Assembly (NCBI GenBank): GCA_019188255.1
Contig: JAETXT010000010.1
Coordinates: 1,426,001-1,490,000 of the forward strand
Reading direction: 5' to 3'
From: Verticillium longisporum
Taxonomy: Eukaryota > Ascomycota > Sordariomycetes > Glomerellales > Plectosphaerellaceae
Length of the DNA: 64,000 nucleotides
In this document: in pieces, positions 42,069 through 54,370 of the stretch
Numbering within the stretch: the stretch's first letter is position 1
Layout of the letters: the number at the start of each line of letters is the position of its first letter
Notes under the pieces: model-generated
The model's input: the letters and a program-made list of their open reading frames with translations, nothing else
The model's database searches: none
Told to the model about the DNA's origin: nothing
Translations under genes and position numbers: made by a program

Positions 42069-45000
42069 TTTGGAGCTGCCCGACAGTCAAAATGATATCT
42101 TGCTGGGAGTTGATTGATGATATTTGGTAGGTTCTGTGTGATGAAGGTGTTTGGGCTATTTCTCTCCAGACAGGCCATGGCATGACATGCTTAAGTAGCA
42201 TCCTAGTTGCGTCTGGATTATGAATGGAGGGCCTCAGACTGTGCGGCACCCATATCATATAGCACTTCGACGTCCGCGGAGGGCCGTGTGCCGGCCTTCA
42301 GCCACTGATAAAGTTCCATTCATGCCCTAGCTTTGCACTGCTTCTCAGAGAATGGGATATCAATCGGGCGTAGGTGGTACAGCCTCTGGCGGATGCAATG
42401 GGGCTATGCAAACCCTTCGAGGCATCGCAGGCTCCTGGGCGCACAACACAGCCCCTAAGGAAATCCAGAGATCATATTTCGCTGCACTACTGTGCCGCTC
42501 GTAGCATGGACGAATGGATCTGGTGACCGCAGTGCCGCCCGCATTCACACATTGGAGAATAAAGGTATGCTCTCTGGTACGCCGATTTGCCCTCTAAAAC
42601 GTGTTTGGTGGTGGGGCTGTGCTCGAATTCCAACAACTACGGTGCCCACACGATACTGTTCTGCGCCATTGAGTCGCCCTTTGACCTGTGCGCTGTGTTG
42701 TGCACTGCCACATTCCTACCCATAGGACCCTGAATTGTTGTAAGGAACTTTTGGTCCACCGCTCTAACGGCCGTCACGAGAGCCATCTCTAATAGTCTGA
42801 GTGAAAGACTTACCCAGCACAGCAGATACATTGCCTGATACAGCTAAGTCGCCTAGATGAGAGACACTGTACGGAGCGATCACGTCAACATACCGATAGT
42901 CCAGGTCTCTTTCCAGTGTGGCCTCTTCGAAATGGAGGAACCCGCATTTCCGTCCATCTCCCCTTCAAATTTCCCTTGAGGTCGTCTGTCGTGGATGCTT
43001 GAATGTTGCAAAGCTCATCATCTGGGGACTCCCGCCAGGTACACGACCTCGGAGCTGAGGTTACTCATGATGCAGTCCAGTTTGGACGGGTACAATAGTT
43101 TTCCGGTAGACGATGCAAAGCAACACTTTTGCGAAAGGTTTTGGGCATGTTAGTGAATACTGTACGATTTTAGGCAAGGTGACTAATGGTCACAGTGTGT
43201 TGGCGTCGCAGTACACCAGAAGCCATCAGGGATACTATGGATGCCTCATGCACATAGGCCTCCCAACCCTGACCGATGCGGAACATAAGAGGTTTCCCGA
43301 GATTTTACGATGGAAAAGTCCCCGCCCGATTTCTGCCAATTGCTGCCAGTTGCAGAAGACGAAATTCCCACGCTTTATACAATCTGTCTAGCTGTATACT
43401 TCGTCGTGAGGCGATTAGCCATGGGAAGGTGCCCGTGATGCTCTAGCTCCCGTTGCGGGATCTTCGCATTTCATTTAAGAACCCTTTCCCACCTTCGCCA
43501 TGCTGGACACACTCTGAATCGAGATCATCCACTATATGCTCTGTTTACTTGAGGAGCTGGAGGCTTCAACCTTGCATCTTGTGTGTCGGACGTTGTGCAA
43601 CCAATTACAAGAAGGTTCGCCGCCGCATGGTTCATCATTGTGGAGACCGATCTTGTCGAGCTTAGCTTACGAAGACTCGGGAGGTTTGCCCGTTCCGCGC
43701 CGAGCATCAGCTTCCATACATCTATTTAAGGCTTCTACCGGAAATATGAGTGACTAGCCTTCAGTACAGAGGATGGGATTATGGGATGTGGCTTGTCCTA
43801 AGACCCTTCGGGCGAAGTCAAGCTACGGTCTGTAACGTGTCAGACTCGTCCCGTCCACCAAGCTCGATGGAGTTATTCAAGCACGAAAAATCGAATAGGA
43901 ATACTGGAATTAGGACAAATACTGCAAGAAGAAGACATGGCTAGGGATTGGGGGAGTTAGATAGATCAGCCTGTGTAACCTCACGTGCTGACGTCACAGA
44001 CTGGACTGCACACGTCTCCCAATTTACTGCCTCGGTCTTCACTTCATACCTTTATTGATTTGTCAACTTTGAAGCTGCATCAGCATTGCGAACGGAATAT
44101 TATGGGATATTACTTGGCTGCCAGCCTTAATCATACGTTCTGATATCGTATTTCACCTCACACTGCTATCAGCCCCAGCATGGGCGCACTTTCCTCATTT
44201 GAACTAAATTCTCACCTTGGATGCCTTACTTGGTCAGTCAATGACACGTCATTCCAGGCTTTTCCAATGGTTATATCCAGTTTAGCTGACGTGTTGATAG
44301 CAACCCGAGGCACAAGCAAGTCTTGCAGCACAGCCGACAGTAAAGCCGGTCATCCAAGGGGATTGACTCAATGTGCTCTAGCTCATTAGGCCCCCTTTAC
44401 CGATAACGTCACTTGTGTTGATGCAAACGGATATCTGGGGTGACCAATCAATACTGCTCCCCGCTCCGATCTACTGAAGTTGTTAGGGTTGATCGTCCGC
44501 AGGGATCGGGATCACCGCCAGGGATTTTCCTTTGCCTCAATGACGGCGTCAAAAGTTTCCCAGTACCTAATCACCGCCAAGTGTACCAAATTCACTGTTA
44601 AGAAGTCTAGAACATGAAGGAAGGATAACAGGGGGGAGGGGAATGTGCATAAACACACAATGACAAGTCCAGTGCCCAAGACAGCGCGTGTGGAAATCGT
44701 GGCGCTCATGCGACATGTCAGGGTTTCCCATGATCGTCCGATCATATGCATACTGATCGCGAAGACGAGGGTCAGGTCTACTCGACTGCGCGAGAACGAT
44801 GGCAGTCATCATTGTCATTTCCCTGCCTAATGGAAGCATGGGAACTAGACCCAGAGCTTGCATTGCGTTAATGACGAAGCCAGCCTGACTAAGACACGGG
44901 TGGGCTTGTTGATGGGCCCGGCATCCTGGAATGTGCCCTGGCAGTAAGACAGTGGCTACTTAAGTGGCTGTCATACAAGACCGGGCATTGCTTGTATTGC

Positions 45001-45911
45001 ACACACGATGCTCCCTGTTTGGAAGTAAGTCTGAGATCGGTGACATGCTGCAGAGATCTAGCGTTCTTTTCAAGGACGTCTCTGTTGAGATCCTTTGCGT
45101 ACTGCACGTAGATTGAGGAGCCTGGATTTCAAGAACAGCATGATCCTCAGTTGCCTTTATGAACCCAGCCGATATCGTTCGGTCCTGGTGTCGGGCACCA
45201 ACATAGCCATTCACATAGATGCCGGAATGATCTGCCCTAGTGCACAAAAAAGTGATCTCGATGACGAGATAAGACGCGGCTCAAAAACTAGTGCGCAGCC
45301 AAAGTCGATGGTGGCATCTTCACCCCCTCGCTCCAAAGAACGCATTCCTGGAGACCCGAGACATCCTGCAACCGGGGCGTCGCTAGCCCAAGCCACCCAT
45401 GCGACCATGCCTTTCGCAGCATATGGTCCTGTCCCTACAGATCAACGGTGCTGCTTTGCCCAAAACTTACCGCCGGATCGACGGGATGAAGTCGTCATCC
45501 CAGCTCGCTGCGACATTCACATCAACGGACCGCCGCCATTAGGATCTTTTTAGCCGCATGTCAGATTTGACATTCAACGGATGCATCTAGCCCCGGTGTT
45601 CCAAGCATGTCCTCGCAACTTTGTGATGAGATCATGCCCCCATCTTCTGCCTATTGCATTCATGTTCGCACCAGCTCTCTGGGTAGTTGGAGATTCTCGA
45701 AAGGGATGAAGTTATGACGTGTGAAGATGACGTCGAAGATGCTCTCGGGCGAAGGACATCACGAGCTTCCCGCGAACGCATATATGTTTAGGCTTCTGGC
45801 TGTTGTAAATGATTATTTTTTCGTCACACCATCACACTCAACTCAGCATTAATACCCAACTTCAACGCCACCTCAAGCTAAACAGCAACAAGCCAAACAA
45901 CAACCGCCAAT
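42069..45911. other. 3.8-kb gene-poor region with possible gene remnants
   Basis: No intact gene. Around 43512-43620 (plus) a stretch reading EIIHYMLCLLEELEASTLHL then VCRTLCNQL resembles the helices of an F-box, preceded by a stop in the same frame. Around 44512-44870 (minus) hydrophobic frames suggest a decayed membrane protein. The 45095-45553 frame (152 codons) has no recognised domain. The last about 130 nt are the A/C-rich leader of the next gene. Confidence 0.4.
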
Positions 45912-46790
45912 ATGCAGAAAGCCAAGCAAGCCGTTGCCGACTTCGTCTCCCGCGACGGCAAGCACAAGACCACTGTCGAGGAAGATGTGCGTCGCGAGAT
46001 TACGGAGGAGCATGTTATGCCTCACCGCCATGAGAATGTCACGACCGCCATCGATAAGGAGGTTCACCAGGACCACCACCACACTACTGTGCAGCCTATT
46101 ATGGCAAAGGAGACCCTGTGAGTAGCTCAATGCCACGATTTGCATCTGGTCGCTAACAATAGCAGTGCCGAGAAGCACACTCACAACATTGTCCCTGTTG
46201 AGCACAAGTCGTTCGAGCATGGCAACGACAAGGATGTCCGGGCCAAGCTTGATGCCGACGCTGCTCAGTACAGGGATACTTCTACCACTCACGACACGAC
46301 TCACTCGAGCTCGGTCAACCCCGTGGTCGCTGGCGAGCGCATCCACCACCATGTGCACGAGCACGTTCAGCCCGTGATCCAGAAGGAGGTTATTGCGCCC
46401 CAGGTCGTCCACACAACCATTCCCATTCATGAGACCCACCATGCCGCGGCTCAGTTTCACGGAACCTCTGTGCTCCCCCCCAAAACGCTCGAGGAGCTTA
46501 ACAGCAACAAGGCTGGTCTTGACGGCAAGGGTCATTCCAAGGTTGAATACGACGGGTGCCCCAAGTCGTACAACAAAGACCTGCAGGTCGAGCAGGGTGA
46601 GGGCGACAGGGACATGCATGCCCACAGCGGCGGTCTCGGCGGAGTACTGAGTGGTGCTCGCAAGCACAAGCACACTGGCTCTGCTGACAGCGGCGTCGGT
46701 GTTAGCCATGACACTACTGGTCTTCGCAGCGACAAGGCTGGACTCAAGAACGAGGCCGCCCTACGTGAGAATGCTTCTCAGCGCGTCTAG
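45912..46790 (+). CDS. His-rich hydrophilic stress/allergen-like protein, 276 aa
   Basis: Exons 45912-46117 and 46166-46790; the intron is 48 bp (GTGAGT...AGCAG with a GCTAAC branch site). The frame closes. Start ATG 45912 (MQKAKQAVADFVSRDGKHK). The whole protein is hydrophilic and rich in His, Val and charged residues, with repeating HHHVHEHVQPVIQKE- and HHTTVQPIMAKE-type units. It matches a fungal family often labelled allergen, found in conidia and stress responses, with no known enzymatic activity. There is no signal peptide or membrane segment, and it is probably cytosolic and largely disordered. The C-terminal part (SGGLGGVLSGARKHKH onward) is Gly/Lys-rich. Confidence 0.8.
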
Positions 46791-47316
46791 TCTACAGGTA
46801 GGAAAACGATCTGGCGGATATGTACAATTAGCCTTTGCTTGACACTTCAGGTGCAATTAATAGTCGGATTTGATACTGTTCCATTACGTTCCTTCACGGC
46901 GTGACTTTGTCACCACACTTATCAGAAATGCAGCCTCGAAAAGTACGACAGAGTACCCAGTATTTCAGAAAGTGTGTATCTGAGATTGTTCCACAAAGGT
47001 CGTAAGCTCGCGACAGAGATGAGCATTGTGGCTGACATCCGTTTAGTGATGAACTACGTCGAGCGGTCGGAGCTGCGGACTGAAACCTCCGCGCGACGCG
47101 GGGTGGCGAGGTTCAGACATCGTGGAGCTGCCAATGATGACGTAGATATTCGGCAATGGGGTATCAAGGAACGTGACGTCCAATGTCTCCCGAACGATAG
47201 AAAACGTGCCCAAGCGAAGCATATTTACACCTGCCACCTCAAATTTGCGTGTTTTATATGCTTGTCTTGGTGCCTTTTGTCACGCATCTGGGCTACTCTC
47301 AAACACCATAGAAACA
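46791..47316. other. Intergenic, no supported gene
   Basis: Between the allergen-like and OBAP genes. Short frames only. Confidence 0.5.
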
Positions 47317-48084
47317 ATGGCATCTTTACCAGAAACGAATGAAGCGGCTGGCGAGCCGACCTCCATCAAAAACCAAGCATTGTTGACAGGCGCATCAGCA
47401 ACTCAGGTGGGTTTGCTCGCATTTTTCTAACACTTTGCGTCTGCCGGCCATCAGCACAGCTGACGACTGCAGAACTTTGCTCCTCTTCAGAATATTTGTG
47501 CACACCTCAACGCGTTTCACGCCTACGTGTCGGATCCTGCCCGAGTTGTCGAAGCCAACCACTACTGTGGCCATTTGAATGAAGACGTACGACAATGTAT
47601 TCTGTACGACAGTCCTGAGCCGACTGCCCGGATCATCGGTATTGAGTACATGATAAGCCCCACGCTATACGAAACACTCGAGGCCGAGGAACGGAAATTA
47701 TGGCATAGCCACGTGTACGAGGTTAAATCCGGGATGCTCATCATGCCGCAGCCTACTTTACCAGATGCAGCCTGGGAGCTGGCCGAAAATAAGGAGATGG
47801 AGGAGGTGGTAAAACTGTATGGAAAAGTGTATCACTTGTGGCAAGTCGACCGCGGGGATAAACTGCCTTTGGGCAAGCCGGAGCTGATGACGAGCTTCAC
47901 GGCGCCCGGGCAATTCGATTTCGAGAAATTTGTCGCCGACAGAGACCAAAGATTCCAGTCGGACTACAAGAGGAAGGAGAAGGCAAGAGAAGGGATTAAG
48001 AGCCCAAAAATCCACCCCGATGCAGACCATGCGTGGAAGACACAGGGCAAGGTACGAGACGACAAAGGAGACTTGAGAGAATAG
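47317..48084 (+). CDS. Oil body-associated protein-like (OBAP, DUF1264), 227 aa
   Basis: Exons 47317-47406 and 47491-48084; the intron is 84 bp (GTGGGT...TTCAG), phase 0. Start ATG 47317 (MASLPETNEAAG). The DUF1264/OBAP features are all seen: NICAHLNAFHAYVSD followed by HYCGHLNEDVRQCILYD and ARIIGIEYMIS, then LWHSHVYEVKSGMLIMPQP, EVVKLYGKVYHLWQVDRGD and the conserved LPLGKPELMTSFT. Plant members associate with seed oil bodies; fungal members are little studied and a lipid-droplet or stress role is inference. Length is as expected and the gene is intact. Confidence 0.9.
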
Positions 48085-49565
48085 TCGGCACCCGAGCAAA
48101 TTCATCAGGGGCCACTGAGTCCTGCCTGACTCCTGCAAGCATCGTCATTGCCATGTGCAATACGGGCTTACGGGCTTGCCGCTGACTACTATGCTCGAGC
48201 CAAGCATTGCTGCGTGTCAAAGTCGGCCGAAGAAGGTGGCCGTGGGGTTTGGCAGACATTCTTTTCAAAGGCAAGGAGGCGCATGGCATGATTACGAGAC
48301 AGACGACACTAGACTCCTGCTTCAGAGTCGTCCCAAGCGTGCGAAAAGGTCCGGCGATGGCCGTTGGGGGTTGTGTGGCCATGTGCCCGTTGTCCGCTAG
48401 GTCGAAAGTCATCTTTAAATGGCACGATGACGGGCGGGGGGGTTACGTGGGACGGCAGATGTGTTGTAAGGGTCACCCTGGCAAACCCCATCGTCTTGAG
48501 ACCTCCTTGCGACAATCACGTGGATCTCGACTCGTCTGTCCAATGGGGAGACGTTCTGACGCATTGATAGACGCCAGGTAGGTAAGGTATTGGACGAATT
48601 GTAGCTCCCTGGTCACGAAATCTGAAGTCGGCTCGTCTTTCGGCTTTTGTTTGGTGTCGCCTGTTCGTCAATCGACGGGTCTATTCCTGTCAAGCTCGTC
48701 CGACTACGTGGTAAATGATTGGCTTGGCGTTTTCTTCTGTTATCTCTGATGGCAGGCCACTAAATACCGAATTAATCACCAGAAATGGGGCCGGGGTTAA
48801 GCTCCAGAATGCGGCCAGCTTAACTTGATTAACATGGTCAATTATATGAGGGACGGTTCTGCCTACCTCTCCCATGGCCGAGAGCAAACATCTGCCTTGA
48901 ACATGTTAAATGGCGAATCTCTCAAGTGGCTGATAGCAGAACGCACTGTATGCAAGAGAAGAACGGTGGCGATGCCCCTCGCCCTCCCCGACATGACGCT
49001 TGCTTGCCTTACATGGGTGGAGTCGTTTTTAAATCCGGGCGAAACATAGCCTTGGCGAGGTCACTTGCTCCCCTCTGTCTCAGCATCTCGAGCACCGCAC
49101 GATGAACCATATGGCTCGTTCGGGACGTGCCCTTCTAGGCCGTGTTCGGCGGCCCAAAGCCCTGGCAAAATTGCAGAACACCATCCTGTCCCCACGATGA
49201 TTACAGGGGTACCCTCTGTCTCCTGAGCGCAACTCCACCCCTGGAACGAAACCCGTTGCAGATGATCAGAGCCTTGGCCAGTGCTAACCACGCGACGATG
49301 CACTCAGAACCCAATGTTCAAGGAGCTTGCGAGCCTTGGCAATCGGATGTATGTGCCATGCTCGGGAATGGGTTGTATAAAGACACCAGATGGTTTTGAC
49401 TCGATTATCGTCTTGTCTTTCGATCCTCTATCCAGTCTTTCCGTTTCCACCTGATCCAATTGTCCGCTCTTTTGGCTTGAAGTCATCTTTCTTTAGCCTA
49501 ATTCATTCTATTCTAGTGCTGGGCACATTTTGGTCTTTGACAGACATCCTTTGAACACATAGAAA
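48085..49565. other. 1.5-kb intergenic region, promoter at right end
   Basis: No supported gene. A TATAAAG box lies at 49376-49382 with a long pyrimidine-rich leader before ATG 49566. Confidence 0.5.
49376..49382 (+). promoter_or_regulatory. TATA box of the Egh16-like gene
   Basis: GGTTGTATAAAGAC, 184 nt upstream of the start codon. A CT-rich tract and the leader follow. Confidence 0.45.
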
Positions 49566-50842
49566 ATGGTTTCTTTCACCGATTTCTTGTCAGCGTCAGC
49601 TGTGCTGGCTATCGCCCATGGGCACGGCGTCATTCTGAATGCCCAGGGACCTGCGGGCCCGGGCAGTGTTGGCTTCCAGGGTAAGTCATTGGGATGATAT
49701 ACCATCGAGACTGTGGACTAACATCGACTAGTCAACCCTGACCTTCCTCGCAATTGCACCACCATCTCTCCGTGCCAGCAGGACGCAACCCTCATCAGAG
49801 ACGCGGAGATTCAGCAAAACCTTGTCAACGAGTGTGGTCGAACCGAACTAGCCGGTAATATCGACATTGGCGAGAATACCGAAAACGCTCTGGCCGCCAA
49901 TGCTGTTACCCAAGTCACCAAGGGAAGCTCTATCGAGGTTACAATCCACCAAGTCAACGCTGATGGCGCCGGCCCTTATGTTTGCGATCTTGACCAAACA
50001 AGCAACGGCCTCCGTCTCGTCGGTCAGATTCCGTTGAACGTCACGAATAATGTTCCTGGTGCCAACGGCTTCTCCCAAGCCAAGGCGCAGCAGTTTAAGA
50101 TGACCGTCACTCTGCCCGACGACCTGGCCTGCACAGGTGGTGAGTCTATGGACAAGCCGGCTCTCCTCCAAGACTTTATGCTCATTATACTACAGCCTCT
50201 ACCGGCAACGTCTGCACAGTCCGCTGCCGGAATAATGCCGTCGCTGGGCCCTTTGGCGGCTGCTTCCCTGTCCAGCAGACCGACATCGAGCCCAAGGTCA
50301 ACACGCCCGCCAACTTGGCGTCGGCTCAGAGTCTCGAACTCACTCTCGCTCAGACCCAGAACAACCAGGCTGACCTGGTCAAGGCGCTCGAGGCCAACGC
50401 CAACGCCGGCACCGACGAAGCCAAGCAGAACCTTGCCGCTGTCGAGGCCATCCTCAACATCAACCCTACCACCAAAGCCGCCCCAGTCCAGACCCCGGAC
50501 CTGCCTACGGCGCCTGCTGCTTCAAGTGACACGGTTACGTCTGCCCCTGCTGAGGCTACTGAGGGTGCCGGTGCCGGTGCCGGTGCTGACAACGGAATTG
50601 GAAATGGGAATGGGAACGCTGGTAACGGCAACAACAGGGGTGGCAATGCTGGCGGCAACAACAACAACAATAATGGAAATGGCGCTGGCAATGGAAACGG
50701 CAACGGACGGGGTCGGAATGGCGGTAATGCCAATAGAAACGGTGGTGCTGGTAACGCAGGCAATGCCGGTGCGGTAGGTGGTCGATTTGGAAACAACAAC
50801 AAGCGCAGCATTGGGCTTAGGTGGTCTAACAGGATGGCATAA
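49566..50842 (+). CDS. Egh16/Mas3-like secreted protein (appressorium-associated family), 389 aa
   Basis: Exons 49566-49680, 49732-50139 and 50196-50842; introns are 51 bp (GTAAGT...ACTAG) and 56 bp (GTGAGT...TACAG). The frame closes. A signal peptide covers about residues 1-18 (MVSFTDFLSASAVLAIAH). The GEgh16 domain then follows with its typical motifs: HGHGVILNAQGPAGPGSVGF, NCTTISPCQQDATLIRDAEI, NECGRTELAGNIDIGENTEN, HQVNADGAGPYVCDLD, NVPGANGFSQAK and VRCRNNAVAGPFGGC, with conserved cysteines. Members (Mas3/GAS, Egh16) are secreted by plant- and insect-pathogenic fungi at germination and appressorium stages. The C-terminal 100 residues are an Asn/Gly-rich low-complexity tail (NGNGNAGNGNN type), variable in this family. 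Intact. Confidence 0.92.
50580..50770 (+). repeat. Low-complexity GGN/AAC (Gly/Asn) coding repeat
   Basis: Imperfect AAC/GGN codon repeats forming the Gly/Asn tail of the Egh16-like protein. Confidence 0.75.
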
Positions 50843-52193
50843 GCGCCGAATATTCATATTCAGGTATGTAAGACTCAAGCGGCTCCGGCCAGTCACCTGT
50901 TTTGGAACGCTAAGGTTCCTCCCAATACCATGGTAGAGTGAACCGCTCGCGTTTGCATTCCGTTGTGGCTAAAACAGTTCTTACAGTCAGTCACTGATGA
51001 GTCCTCAGAGCCACATGAATGAAAAAAGTTGTATTAACGTACATTATGTTTGAACTTGACACCATTCGAGAATGAAACCAGAATCAGATGTTCGGAGACG
51101 TACCGTACAGAATTATCCAAACTTGACTTTCATGCCGGGTTCTGGAGAGTTGATAAGTAACTGCCATTATCATGTTTTAAGACGACCCCAATTCGAGTTT
51201 CGGGTATCTTATAACCATTTCGCGCTGGTAATCAAATTTGTACTGCTCAGCGATGCTTCGTTTGCTTCCTAGATGGGTAAAGCCCTCTAACCATCGTCCC
51301 CTTAAATGATGACAGCCTTTGGACCCCCGCTCCTATTCACTCCCTCCCTACAAAGATCACGTTCAGTCTCGAAGGAGAGACATCCAGGCTTTTCCGGCCC
51401 CAGGAGAACTTGAAATAGATTCGCTTTGGTTGAGATAACAATCACCAGTCAGAGAATCGGTTTTTCGCTTGAGACGTTGAGTTTGATCGCACATCTCGCA
51501 CAACTTTGCATCATCTTGCCACCACAACGAAAGCCACGACCATCTGTTCTCTATGGGCTACATAGTTCTCCACACTCTTTTTACCTTTAGCTATAATGAA
51601 GCTGTCACAAGGGCCGTTAAAGGGTTTTTTCAATGCGAAGTACTTCGCTTGGTACGAGCAAAACCGCCCCTCTCAACAGATAGCCTTTACACGATTTTGC
51701 AGTATAGACAAGTCACTCTTCAGTAGCTTCCCGTCAACCTGATTACCCTATATCCGGAGCCTAGCTTGCCTAGCAAGTCAGCCGAGCGGGCTTGCTAAGA
51801 CCATAAAGAGAGCAATATCCAACGACTGTACCTGCGTGAACCCTGGCGCACTAAGCATGGGTTGCTTGCGACTGCACCTCATGCACGAGTACCTTGCATT
51901 TCATTCAAAGCTGCATGCCAAGGCTGTACCTACCAATAGATTCTAAGTCTCCTGCCGAATAATCAGGGCCCATTCCCTGAGCGCAGGGGTGTTTTTCGGG
52001 TACAAGGACAGGTATCACGAGCTGTTCAACACGCCAACGGCTTGATGGAGAGAACAACAGCAGATGCGCAACGTGCTTCAACTTGACCACGTCGCCCTCG
52101 TGGCTACCATGTTCCCACCATGAGTGGTCTCGCCAGCTCTTACAGCCATCCATTCCTTCCTACGGCCTTGGGGCTCATCACATTCTTTTGAAC
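50843..52193. other. Intergenic, no supported gene
   Basis: Short frames only. No RNA gene or repeat recognised. Confidence 0.5.
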
Positions 52194-53912
52194 ATGGTTC
52201 GCAGTTTTAATATTGTCGCCGCTGCTACGTTCCTAGCCGGCGTGTGCCAGGCTCAGGCCACCGGGTTCAAGCGCGTAAGTTGCTTCGACCCTATACTGAC
52301 TAGACATACAGCGGTCTTGCTGGCACCGAGGGTAATACTCTGTTGCGACAACAAGTTGACTCGTAAGGACCCTGTAGTGTGATGCGCTCATTGATGCCGG
52401 ACTTGGTGAAAGCCTCCTGCTGCCAGCAAGCGAGGATGACACGTACACTCGAGCTCTAGGAACGTATTACTCGGCTACTGTGGCGGAGATGAGGCCATTC
52501 TGTATCCTTCAACCCAAAACCGTAGCCGATGTGTCTACCGCGGTTAAGGCTCTAGCTCCTCTGAGCGGTGCCGGGTCCTGGAACATCGCCGTCCGCGGCG
52601 GTGGTCATAGTCACTGGGGAGGCAACAACGTCCACAATGGCGTGACGATCGACCTTTCTCTTTTCAACAGGACGCCGGTACACAATTCGACCTGCGGCAA
52701 AGTATGGTTCGATCTGGATTCAAATTACTCGATCTGTCGCTGACATGGTAGGTCGCATCGATCGGCGCTGGCTCACGATGGGCGAGCGTCCTGGCAGAAA
52801 CCGAAAAGCATGGACTCGGCGTCACAGGCGGTCGTATCGGAACTGTTGGTGTCGCCGGTCTCACCCTCGGAGGAGGCACCTCGTTCCTCATTGCCGAGCG
52901 AGGCTTTGCTTGCGATGACGTTGTGAACTATGAGGTCGTCCTCGCCGACGGCAGTGTAGTCAACGCCAACAAGCACGACAACCCTCGGCTCTTCAAGGCC
53001 CTCAAAAGAGGCGGCAGCAACTTGGGTATTGTCACCCGCTTCGACATGGCTACCTTCCCCAAGAAGATCATGTACGGTGGCATCATGTTTATCGACTGGA
53101 AGCACAAGGATGAGCTTGTGGATTCAATGATCGAGGTCATTTCCGACAGCGAGGAGAAGCCCGGAGACAGCATGATTGTCATGTATGCCTACAATGCAAG
53201 TGCAGCAGCTCCAATGATGGGCACCATCCCCATGAGTGCCACGGGCGATGAGGACGCTCGACCCTTCCGCGGGATGGACCAGATGACGGCTGCCATGGAT
53301 ATGCGCACGATGTGGACCTACGGCGAACTCCTTGCCGTCATGCAACACAACGGTGGCAAGAGGTAAGTGGTACATGGTGGCATGTCGAATGGAGGCACTG
53401 ATGCTGATATTGCCTGATAGAACTCCTGGTACACCCTCTGCTTCCACAACGACAAGCGCATCATGGACAAGGCCGAGGAACTGTTTCACACTCTTATCGT
53501 AGACGCTGAAAAGGCCTTCCCAAACGCCTCCTGGTCGCTCAACTTCGTCTTCCAGCCCTTGCCCAAGGTCGTTGCTAAGTTCTCCGGCGGAAATGCTCTC
53601 GGACTACAACACAGCCTAACGCACGATGGCATTCTTTTCGCGGGTGAGGCAACACTCAACACGCGCGCCGAGGAGGCCTACTCCCGCCTCCGCCTGGCTA
53701 TAATCACCCACCAGCTCGAGGAATACGCCAAGTCAGTCGACGGCAACATCCCCTTCCGCTATCTGCCCTACGCCGCTCCCGAGCAGGATCCCCTCAGCAC
53801 GTACGGCGCTGAGAACATTGCTCTGATGAAAGACGTTGCCCTTGAAGACGACCTTACAGGATTCTTCCAGACAAGGGTCAGTGGAGGCTTCAAGCTCGAC
53901 AACGTCGCGTAG
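52194..53912 (+). pseudogene. Secreted FAD-linked oxidase (PCMH/BBE type), one base short at the exon 3/4 junction
   Basis: Four exons: 52194-52274, 52378-52701, 52752-53362 and 53421-53912. Introns are 103 bp (GTAAGT...TGTAG), 50 bp (GTATGG...GGTAG) and 58 bp (GTAAGT...GATAG). A signal peptide is at 1-20. The FAD-binding region has RGGGHSHWGGN with His104 as the likely 8-alpha-histidyl flavin site, VASIGAGSRWASVL across intron 2, GVTGGRIGTVGVAGLTLGGG and GGSNLGIVTRFD. The C-terminal substrate/BBE domain ends TRVSGGFKLDNVA, matching family length (about 500 aa). With the best splice sites, exon 3 ends in phase 2 (AAG AG) but exon 4 begins AAC in phase 0, so the joined frame is one nucleotide short. 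Either the gene has a 1-nt deletion, there is a base error, or an unusual splice site is used. Otherwise the coding sequence is undamaged. Oxidises an unknown secreted substrate. Confidence 0.75.
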
Positions 53913-54278
53913 CTCGAGCTTTTTTCCATAGAAGACTGTTTGAGTTATATTCCAATAGACGCCCCATAGATATCAGAACAATAGACGGGCAAGCATGAAA
54001 AGACCAGCATAACGCCCTCTCGAGACACAATACTAGCAAGAAAAAGATTCTGCATCGAACACAACGTTGAACGTACTGGACATCCAGACTGCCAAGCCTT
54101 GAGCCAGGTTTAGGGATGTCGGCGAGTAAACATCGGGGTGCTTTCAAAGACTTCCGTTGAGTCGAGGATATATACCAAGACGTTAGACATATCAGGAGTC
54201 TAACCGGTCAGTGCTCTATACCCACGAACCACCAAGTGACCTTCTTAGGCCTTCGGAGGCCAAACCGGCAAAAGATCG
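53913..54278. other. Intergenic, no supported gene
   Basis: 3' flank of the FAD oxidase up to the first tRNA-Pro gene. Confidence 0.5.
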
Positions 54279-54370
54279 GGCGCCATCCGGGGATTGAACC
54301 CGGGACCTCTCGCAAGCAGTGCTTCAGGGTGTAACCCTAAGCGAGAATCATACCACTAGACCAACGGCGC
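54279..54370 (-). tRNA. tRNA-Pro (AGG) with about 20-nt intron
   Basis: Minus strand. Acceptor GCGCCGT/ATGGCGC (one G-T pair), D-arm GTCTAGTGGTATGATT, anticodon stem CTCGC/GCGAG with loop TTAGGG...T (anticodon AGG), intron of about 20 nt after the base 3' of the anticodon, and T-arm CCGGG-TTCAATC-CCCGG. 92 nt unspliced, 72 nt mature. Confidence 0.9.

Noticed and set aside
45095..45553. 152-codon plus-strand frame
   Set aside because: No recognised domain; competing minus-strand frames of similar length.
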